From the IMG/VR virus record IMGVR_UViG_3300032462_000002, positions 1 to 64,000 of that record: DNA of 64,000 nt; one strand, written 5' to 3'. Below the pieces are notes generated by a model. That model saw only the letters and a list, made by a program, of their open reading frames with translations. It made no database searches and was not told the DNA's origin. Below are positions 58,683 through 64,000 of this stretch, piece by piece. Each line of letters starts with the position of its first letter. The stretch's first letter is position 1. The translations under genes and the position numbers were made by a program. The DNA is from a virus.

Positions 58683-58716
58683 AAAAACACCCCATGATTT
58701 TTCATGGGGTGTTTTT
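58683..58716. terminator. Bidirectional terminator
   Basis: AAAAACACCCCATGA pairs with TCATGGGGTGTTTTT, a 15-bp stem with a TTTT loop. It lies between two convergent genes (58202-58678 plus and 58722-59297 minus). Confidence 0.93.
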
Positions 58717-58721
58717 GTTTT

Positions 58722-59297
58722 TTACTCGTATTTTTCAATCAAGAAATTTGGCAACTTAGGAGCGATGATTGAAAGCAATTCAAACGCTCCTTTATTGGTA
58801 AACACGATTTCGTATCTGCCTCTACACTGATGCAGATCACAGGTGCAATCTAGCGAATTGAAATATTCAGCTATGATCTTTGTGCCTTCTTCGCCAAACT
58901 TGTGAGTCCGCAAATAGGCTTTTCTTTTACTTTTCCGACCGGCATCAACAAACCAAACCATCCAGGCTTCGTCTGTCAATATTTCCAGCATCTCACGAGT
59001 CACTGTCTTAGCGCCATCTTTGTAATACATTTCGTATGCTTCATTGAAGATTGGAAAAGCAACACTGTAACACCTGTAAGTGTTTTTGTCTTTCTTGATG
59101 GTATTTTGGTCGATCTTGAAGAAATCCTTTAAGACCTCGATCTTATAAGACAACCACATATTGTCGTGGTCACGCATGGCGAGGTAACAATTCTTACCAC
59201 GCTCAGGGTGAATGATAGAGGAGCCTCCAAGGATGGTCCCGTATAGCACTTGTCTCTGGCTGTCTTTTAAGTTTGGTCCGCACTGATAAGTCATCAT
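58722..59297 (-). CDS. LAGLIDADG homing endonuclease
   Basis: The protein has 191 residues. QVLYGTILGGSSIIHPERGK and WMVWFVDAGRKSKRKAYLRT are the two LAGLIDADG-type helices, spaced as in PF03161 enzymes; CYLAMRDHDNMWLSYKIEVL is the usual next helix. It starts at the ATG pair at 59297/59294 preceded by CAAGGAG; the upstream frame to 59846 is opposite other genes. No intron or intein is obvious around it, so it is probably free-standing. Confidence 0.82.
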   Translation of the reverse strand: MMTYQCGPNLKDSQRQVLYGTILGGSSIIHPERGKNCYLAMRDHDNMWLSYKIEVLKDFFKIDQNTIKKDKNTYRCYSVAFPIFNEAYEMYYKDGAKTVTREMLEILTDEAWMVWFVDAGRKSKRKAYLRTHKFGEEGTKIIAEYFNSLDCTCDLHQCRGRYEIVFTNKGAFELLSIIAPKLPNFLIEKYE

Positions 59298-59432
59298 TGT
59301 CTCCTTGTTGCCATATATACGTTTCGCAACATTGTTCCCGAAGATATGTAGTAGAAATCGGAATAAAAATATGAGCAGCATAGCTATTGTGAACAAAAAG
59401 TTCACTCGCATTAAAAAAAGGAGATAAATACT

Positions 59433-59771
59433 ATGGGAGCAACAAGCGTAACAGGCGTTAGTGGTCCAGGAAGCGTAGCCGGTCTTCAGAAGGGTTCGGA
59501 GCATATGTCTCTTGGCGTAGCCAAGTTGATTGGTCCGAAGGTTTCTGCTGCTGGTAAGATTACTTTGACTGGCACAACTGGCGTTGTAGAATTTCCAGAA
59601 TTGGTTGGTGTAGTTGGCGATTACGTCGTCATGTTGACTGCTAATAGCGTCACACATGTTTTCGTTTCGACACCATTGGCCGCTATTGCAAGCACAGATC
59701 AGTGGGGATTCGTCGCAACTGGTGGTACTAATGCAGTAGTTAATTGGGCAGTCGTTAAAGTCGGCAACTAA
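59433..59771 (+). CDS. Small beta-rich structural protein
   Basis: The protein has 112 residues and starts MGATSVTGVSGPGSVAGLQK, shared with the protein at 50923. The body is beta-strand-rich (GKITLTGTTGVVEFPELVGV, VVNWAVVKVGN). AAAAAAAGGAG gives a strong start. It is probably a decoration-type virion protein. The following 110 bases hold no gene; a terminator lies at 59881. Confidence 0.65.
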   Translation: MGATSVTGVSGPGSVAGLQKGSEHMSLGVAKLIGPKVSAAGKITLTGTTGVVEFPELVGVVGDYVVMLTANSVTHVFVSTPLAAIASTDQWGFVATGGTNAVVNWAVVKVGN

Positions 59772-59880
59772 TTGATGACAAAATGAAAGAATTGAATGAA
59801 GCAAAAAAGTGATGCCCGGCAGCATTGCTCTTTTGGAAAAAGGCAAAACTCATCCTTATTAGCCTTTCTAATTAAGCTAA

Positions 59881-59919
59881 CAAAACCTTGACATTGTGTG
59901 ATGTCAAGGTTTTGTTTTT
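59881..59919. terminator. Bidirectional terminator
   Basis: CAAAACCTTGACAT pairs with ATGTCAAGGTTTTG, a 14-bp stem with loop TGTGTG, followed by T5. The 256-bp gap (59772-60026) otherwise contains no supported gene. Confidence 0.9.
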
Positions 59920-60026
59920 ATATCAGGTCGCCATTCTCATCGAGACAACACAGAGGCATTTGCGAACCTGCGATTTACTCTGTTCAGCCCGGTCTTTTGA
60001 GTAGACTGCTACCTTGTCTTTATTTT

Positions 60027-60593
60027 CTATTCAGTCTCATCTTTTGGACGATAGAACTTGAAGTTTTTGTCGGCCCATTCGATTGCCATGTGCGATCCCC
60101 TTGCCAAAAGACCTACAAGTTGCGTTGGATTGCCACTTCCTTCAATGGCGATGTTGTCTCGCTCATTGTTTTCAATCCAAACCAGAGCAAACGTCAAATT
60201 AGGTCGCTGCTTCAACTCCATTGCCATCTGACGAATAGTCACAAGAGAAAGATCAGGTAGTCCCAATTCTTTGAGAGTGGCCCGCAGAGCATCACCGCCA
60301 GCTTCCAAAATGTTGTTTAACTTCTTTGTCAGAACTTTCATAGCCATCAGTCGATCATCGGCTTCGATGATGAGTTGATACGAGAAATCATCTACATTGT
60401 CCTGATTAGACAGGACTAAAAGACTGCAAGGGTGTTGTTCTTTAACATCTGAAACTTGGTTTGATATGCTCACCAAACTTTTTTCATCTGTTAGCTTAAA
60501 ATGTATCCAACTTCCTTCAGCACTGGTGTCGATTAGCGTAAGCCCATCAAATTTTTTCAGTGCCTCAATCAATAATTCAAATTCCTTTTCCAT
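60027..60593 (-). CDS. Hypothetical protein
   Basis: The protein has 188 residues. The C-terminal block LTFALVWIENNERDNIAIEG then GNPTQLVGLLARG shows a conserved-looking strand-helix pattern; the N-terminal half is charged. It ends 109 bp from the terminator and begins 4 bp after the SWIM-like gene. No family recognised. Confidence 0.65.
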   Translation of the reverse strand: MEKEFELLIEALKKFDGLTLIDTSAEGSWIHFKLTDEKSLVSISNQVSDVKEQHPCSLLVLSNQDNVDDFSYQLIIEADDRLMAMKVLTKKLNNILEAGGDALRATLKELGLPDLSLVTIRQMAMELKQRPNLTFALVWIENNERDNIAIEGSGNPTQLVGLLARGSHMAIEWADKNFKFYRPKDETE

Positions 60594-60597
60594 ATGG

Positions 60598-61134
60598 TTA
60601 ATCCTCCAAGATTCCAGCGTGATCGAGAGATTGCACGAGTTTGATTAGATGTTTGCACATTCCTGGCATTTCGAGCGGATTCGCCGAGCCAGGATTTACA
60701 TTCGCTTCGTACTTCTTTCTGACTCTTCCATACAACGATGTATCTATGTGATCTGTGTAGTTGAAACGCCATTTGAAATCGTTACAATCACACCGAACCA
60801 ACACATTGTTCTCTTTATCGAGTCTTTCAAAAACGTAGTGACGACCATCGTTCGCTACAATCTCGATCCAGTTCTGGTTGTCTTTGGAGTCGTGATAATT
60901 CACGCCTTTGAACAATACCATAGGGGAATATTCTTTTCCGCTTTCTTCACTATGCGCAATACCCTTTATGAACAGGGTTTTAACTCCCAAGAAAGGCGTC
61001 CAATTCAACTCGATGATCCGAACTAAATCGGTGGCATGTTGTCTTTTGGTCGTCTGGGGGAAGGCTTGAACCGTACTTGTGTAAAGGTCTTGAAGATTAG
61101 ATTCTTGAAAAACCAGCCAATTTTGGAAACGCAT
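60598..61134 (-). CDS. SWIM-like zinc protein with targeting-like leader
   Basis: The protein has about 178 residues, beginning MRFQNWLVFQESNLQDLYTS. The C-terminus has VLVRCDCNDFKWRFNYTDHI and MPGMCKHLIKLVQ, the C-x-C...C-x-H pattern of SWIM zinc fingers, which bind DNA or proteins. Its start matches the M-x-F-x-x-W leaders seen elsewhere. The longer frame to 61299 opposes another gene. It may be a packaged DNA-binding protein. Confidence 0.7.
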   Translation of the reverse strand: MRFQNWLVFQESNLQDLYTSTVQAFPQTTKRQHATDLVRIIELNWTPFLGVKTLFIKGIAHSEESGKEYSPMVLFKGVNYHDSKDNQNWIEIVANDGRHYVFERLDKENNVLVRCDCNDFKWRFNYTDHIDTSLYGRVRKKYEANVNPGSANPLEMPGMCKHLIKLVQSLDHAGILED

Positions 61135-61167
61135 ACAATATTTAAGCAGCCAAACTATATTATTGAC

Positions 61168-61464
61168 ATGAGCGAAGAAATACTCCAATTCCCGACGCCT
61201 CCAGAGGGAAAAAAACGATTCGAGGTTAAAATGCGACCAGCCAACGGCGGCGGCATTGAGAAAGCAATTTTCATTGATAATGAAATTATGGATTGGCAAA
61301 TTGACCTAAATTCATATATGGAAGCCGTGAAAATGGGACCGATGTATCGCCGTGAAATTCAGCGAAGCATCGAAGAACATTTCATCGAATCGGTATCCGA
61401 TACCTTGGGCCGAAAGGTTACAATGGAAGAGATCAAAGTGGCAATCAAAACCGGATGGATTTAA
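61168..61464 (+). CDS. Hypothetical protein
   Basis: The protein has 98 residues (MSEEILQFPTPPEGKKRFEV...). It is mixed alpha/beta with AIFIDNEIMDWQIDLNSYME in the middle. It starts divergently from the SWIM-like gene. No family recognised. Confidence 0.6.
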   Translation: MSEEILQFPTPPEGKKRFEVKMRPANGGGIEKAIFIDNEIMDWQIDLNSYMEAVKMGPMYRREIQRSIEEHFIESVSDTLGRKVTMEEIKVAIKTGWI

Positions 61465-61496
61465 CAGGGAAGTCATTAGTATCACAGAACAAGGAG

Positions 61497-61620
61497 GTGC
61501 GGCTTGTTGTAGAACATGTTGATGGAAGCAAACATTGGCATATTGATGGTATCTTTCATCGACCTTTGGAAAAAGCCTGTTGTAGAATATGCAGATGCTA
61601 GGATGTTACTCAATGTTTAG
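61497..61620 (+). pseudogene. Remnant of a DGSKxW repeat protein
   Basis: From a GTG at 61497 the frame reads RLVVEHVDGSKHWHIDGIFH then RPLEK, then stops. The +1 frame continues KPVVEYADARMLLNV up to about 61620. The DG-x-K-x-W-x-x-x-G-x-x-HR...VEYA pattern is the repeat unit of a phage/bacterial HREDGPA-type repeat protein. It is a broken single unit. Confidence 0.5.
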
Positions 61621-62195
61621 ACCAGATCAAGTCCATGATGTCATGAAGCTGTACACCATCGGTGACGGCGAGCCTAATACTTGATGAAGTTCAAACCGGC
61701 GTAGGCTTGACCGGGACAACATGGGCATACGAACATCATGCCGGGCTGCGGCCCGATATGATAGCGTTCGGGAAGAAAACGCAGGTCTGTGGCTTCGCTT
61801 CTACCACCCGTATTGATGAAGTGCCTGATAATGTATTCAAACAATCCAGTCGTATCAATTCGACCTGGGGTGGAAACATTATTGACATGATTAGATTCAC
61901 GCACATTGCAGAGATCATGAAAGAAGATGGAATCTTAAATCAAGTTGCCATAGTTGGCGACTACTTCTTAAAGCAGCTTCACACGATTCCACGCATCACT
62001 AATGTTCGTGGCAAAGGATTGATGCTGGCTTTTGATTTAGAGACGCCTGACGCACGCAACAAGGTCTTAGATAACCTACTAAAAAGAATGACCGTCCTGC
62101 CTTGTGGAGAACGGTCAATTCGATTAAGACCACATTTGATATTCTCAATGGCCGACGTAGACGAGGCCATCGACATCATTAAACACGCCGTTTAA
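61613..62195 (+). pseudogene. L-lysine 6-aminotransferase with internal deletion and frameshift
   Basis: The frame from 61613 encodes MFRPDQVHDVMKLYTIGDGE, matching the N-terminus of lysine epsilon-aminotransferases, then stops at 61684. From 61674 another frame encodes the C-terminal half: LILDEVQTGVGLTGTTWAYE, then IAFGKKTQVCGFAST with the pyridoxal-phosphate lysine, SSRINSTWGGNIIDMIRFT, VRGKGLMLAFDLETPDA and VLPCGERSIRLRP. About 250 central residues are missing. It cannot make an active enzyme. The 3' end overlaps the next gene by 17 bp. Confidence 0.82.
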
Positions 62196-63672
62196 GATAC
62201 TCAAAGAATAATGGCATCTTGTTTTTGTTCCTCAGATTGTGATCTGCAAATTTACTTGTGTGAGGAGTATCCAAATTTGGTTCTGGCAATCCAAGTTTAG
62301 CAAGATCGACTCCCTGTTTTTTCAGCATGGACAATAAGGTGTCCTTGTCTACGCCTGCCTTTTCAGCAGACGCCATGATTTCTGGAATTTCTGCCTGGAA
62401 AACCACAGGTGGCTCTTTTGAAACATCAATCAAATTTTTGAGATGAGACTGTAAAGGATCAGATTTTGCTTCTGGTGCTGTTTCTGGTGCTGTTTCTGGT
62501 GCTGTTTCTGGAGTTGTTTCTGGTGCTGTTTCTGGAGTTGCTTCTGGTGCTGTTTCTGGAGTTGCCGCCTGATTCAATCCAGCCTTAACTTGTTTGAGTG
62601 CAGCAGCAAAGTCTTCTGTTGGTTGACTTCCAGTCATACCCTTCTCAAGCTCTCCCAATGCGTGCATAGCTTGTTGGATAGCATCCGTGTCACGTCCTTG
62701 ATCTTTCTGTGCTTGATACTCATCGCCAGCTTTACCCCATTGGTTCCAAGCCCCTTTGGCATTAGCCCATTGACGACCAAACCAATCTTTAGCACCATCG
62801 AACATGCCTTCATTGAGGTATTGCCCTTCTTCGATATACCAATCAACAAATTTAACTGGATCAATACCATGTTCTTGAAGAGTTCGCAGCCCAGTCTTAA
62901 TTTCATTATGAAGCCTGATCTTACGAGTGAATTCGCCAAATCCATTTGATTCAAAAGATGGCGTATCAGCACTAGCCGCTTGAGCAATATTAGCTGGGTT
63001 GTTGAGTAGATGCAGCAAATTAACAACTGCTGCTTGGAAAGAAGGTCCGCCAAGTTTTTCCATCAATGACTTGGACTTAGACATACGCTTAGAAAGTGCA
63101 TCTACAGCGGTTGCTGCATTCTTGGCATGTTGTGTGTATGCTGGCTGTGGCGTTGATCCTGGTGGCGTTGATCCTGGTGGCGTTGATCCTGGTGGCGTTG
63201 ATCCTGGTGGCGTTGATCCTGGTGGCGTTGATCCTGGTGGCGTTGATCCTGGTGGCGTTGATCCTGGATGAATTGAAGAGTAGGGATTTCCCTCAACGCC
63301 TGAGTTAAAACTTTTTGCAATATCTCCTCCCTGCCCTTGTAGCCAGCCACCAACTTTGCCTCCTAATTCACTAGCTCCTCCTAATGCTCTACCTAATCCA
63401 TAAGTAACGGCGGAACTTTTTGGTCGATTGGCAGTTTGTTGATAGCCCTGTTTGAATCTATCGAAAAAACCTTCATTTAGATAAATCTCATTTTTAAGCC
63501 ATTCTTCAGATGCTTCTGTAAGCAATCCTTGGTCCTGCATACCGATTCCATCGGTTGTGTACCACTCGACAAAATCGTTAGGATCAATTCCACGTTCGGA
63601 CATCAAAATGAACGATTCTCTTACCATTCTGAGATTCGTGGTGGTTTTTAGGCTTTCAGTAAATGTTCTCAT
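62179..63672 (-). CDS. Repeat-rich internal/structural protein candidate
   Basis: The protein has 497 residues. The N-terminus MRTFTESLKTTTNLRMVRES is helical. Two similar modules each contain a GIDPxxFVxWY segment and a YLNEG-[FM]-FD site, like the protease-cut L-N-E-G motif. Between them is an eight-fold GSTPP repeat, and later a TPETAPEA-type repeat. It resembles the protein at 8912. It may be a packaged or processed head protein. It overlaps the aminotransferase remnant and follows the protease gene. Confidence 0.7.
   Translation of the reverse strand: MRTFTESLKTTTNLRMVRESFILMSERGIDPNDFVEWYTTDGIGMQDQGLLTEASEEWLKNEIYLNEGFFDRFKQGYQQTANRPKSSAVTYGLGRALGGASELGGKVGGWLQGQGGDIAKSFNSGVEGNPYSSIHPGSTPPGSTPPGSTPPGSTPPGSTPPGSTPPGSTPPGSTPQPAYTQHAKNAATAVDALSKRMSKSKSLMEKLGGPSFQAAVVNLLHLLNNPANIAQAASADTPSFESNGFGEFTRKIRLHNEIKTGLRTLQEHGIDPVKFVDWYIEEGQYLNEGMFDGAKDWFGRQWANAKGAWNQWGKAGDEYQAQKDQGRDTDAIQQAMHALGELEKGMTGSQPTEDFAAALKQVKAGLNQAATPETAPEATPETAPETTPETAPETAPETAPEAKSDPLQSHLKNLIDVSKEPPVVFQAEIPEIMASAEKAGVDKDTLLSMLKKQGVDLAKLGLPEPNLDTPHTSKFADHNLRNKNKMPLFFEYLKRRV
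63149..63268 (-). repeat. 15-bp tandem repeat, eight copies
   Basis: GGCGTTGATCCTGGT recurs eight times with no visible variation, giving a 5-residue PGSTP repeat in the minus-strand protein. Unit number is likely to change by slippage. Confidence 0.95.
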
Positions 63673-63685
63673 TTAATTCCTCATA

Positions 63686-64000
63686 CTATTCTGACAACTG
63701 GTATTCGTAATCTTTCAGTTTTAACTTCACGAAGGGAAGTAAAGGCAACGCTGCCGACTCCGTATATACAGATTCGAGAACATTATTTAGCTCTGTGTCC
63801 CAGGTTTTGAGGTCTGAGATAGGACGATAATACGAGACATTAGGAAGCAGCATCTGCTTGTGAGAACGAAGTCCAACGCAAATTGCAATGACCTTGTAAT
63901 TATCAGTCAAAAACAACGGCCCGCCTGAATCACCCAGGAAAGCAAAACAATTGGCTCGAATCAAACCTTGAAATCCCTTCGGGAAAAGAGTTTTAGGCTG
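63686..64000 (-). CDS. Trypsin-like serine protease, C-terminal part (5' end outside window)
   Basis: The frame is open to the window edge, so the N-terminus with the catalytic His and Asp is missing. The visible part has FAFLGDSGGPLFLTDNYKVI (catalytic Ser in GDSGGP) and VIAICVGLRSH, which is the S1 family C-terminal half. The last 50 residues (LPLLPFVKLKLKDYEYQLSE) have no matching tail to the other exported proteins. It ends 13 bp upstream of the next gene's start. Confidence 0.8.
   Translation of the reverse strand, partial: QPKTLFPKGFQGLIRANCFAFLGDSGGPLFLTDNYKVIAICVGLRSHKQMLLPNVSYYRPISDLKTWDTELNNVLESVYTESAALPLLPFVKLKLKDYEYQLSE

Noticed and set aside
58722-59846. A 374-residue membrane protein
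   Set aside because: Only the last 191 residues make sense (LAGLIDADG); the upstream part is the antisense of a plus-strand structural gene.
59898-60260. Plus-strand 120-residue frame
   Set aside because: It is antisense to the 60027-60593 gene and begins inside a terminator region; no motif supports it.
61497-61601. Real 34-residue gene
   Set aside because: The only ribosome-like sequence touches the GTG, and the next frame continues the same repeat motif, so a broken gene explains it better.

Overview
This window looks like part of a large T4-like tailed-phage genome (Caudoviricetes, myovirus-type head). It carries a recognisable head block: the large terminase (18616-20487, minus), a portal protein split by two inteins (30955-34737), an N-terminally targeted core protein (36551-38455), a prohead protease (38477-39157), a scaffold (39157-40053) and a gp23-type major capsid protein (40095-41531). 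Genes are packed with 1-20 bp gaps, TAATG or ATGA junctions and many strand switches, and are separated by strong, often bidirectional hairpin terminators. No tRNA, rRNA, CRISPR array or integrase was seen. The host cannot be read from the sequence. Several signal peptides, a lipoprotein signal and Gly/Pro/Gln-rich secreted proteins would fit a double-membrane bacterium, possibly a planctomycete-like one, but that is inference.

Layout. 1-8.4 kb: repeat proteins, glycosyltransferase-like genes, an HNH endonuclease and an actin-like ATPase cluster. 8.4-20.5 kb: a Pro/Ala-rich structural candidate, a class II fructose-1,6-bisphosphatase (GlpX type), a primase, a RecB/Cas4-type nuclease, a secreted trypsin-like protease, a 2H phosphoesterase and the terminase. 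20.5-30.9 kb: an M28 peptidase, a ferritin-like protein, a gluzincin metallopeptidase, a lipoprotein, a poly-Asp protein, a cysteine-peptidase-like secreted protein, an M14 carboxypeptidase remnant and a sulfotransferase-like protein. 31-41.6 kb: head morphogenesis. 41.6-48.4 kb: a homing endonuclease, then a minus-strand module of a Rossmann-like protein, an SF2 helicase and three proteins made of 1, 7 and 7 helicase-associated-like repeats. 48.4-64 kb: small proteins, secreted proteins, a second free-standing LAGLIDADG enzyme, nucleases, and several broken genes (an inverted methyltransferase, a gp23 fragment, a lysine aminotransferase with an internal deletion), ending in a second trypsin-like protease cut by the window edge.

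Two themes connect the accessory genes. First, many unrelated proteins start with the same short amphipathic leader (M-x-F-x-x-[YFW]-[LIV]-x-x-E, often followed by G or A). This resembles the capsid-targeting propeptide of T4 internal proteins and would be matched by the prohead protease encoded here. If so, a PD-(D/E)XK nuclease, a 2H phosphoesterase, a SWIM-like zinc protein and others may be packaged in the capsid and injected. Second, there is an unusual set of exported proteins: peptidases of at least four families, plus secreted proteins that share C-terminal or internal motifs with each other. A third theme is decay: several genes are caught mid-rearrangement, including a precise 105-bp inversion.

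All family calls come from reading motifs; no database search was possible. No stretch longer than about 300 bases lacks a gene. The longest gaps (5805-6003, 48949-49178, 59772-60026) are described below.
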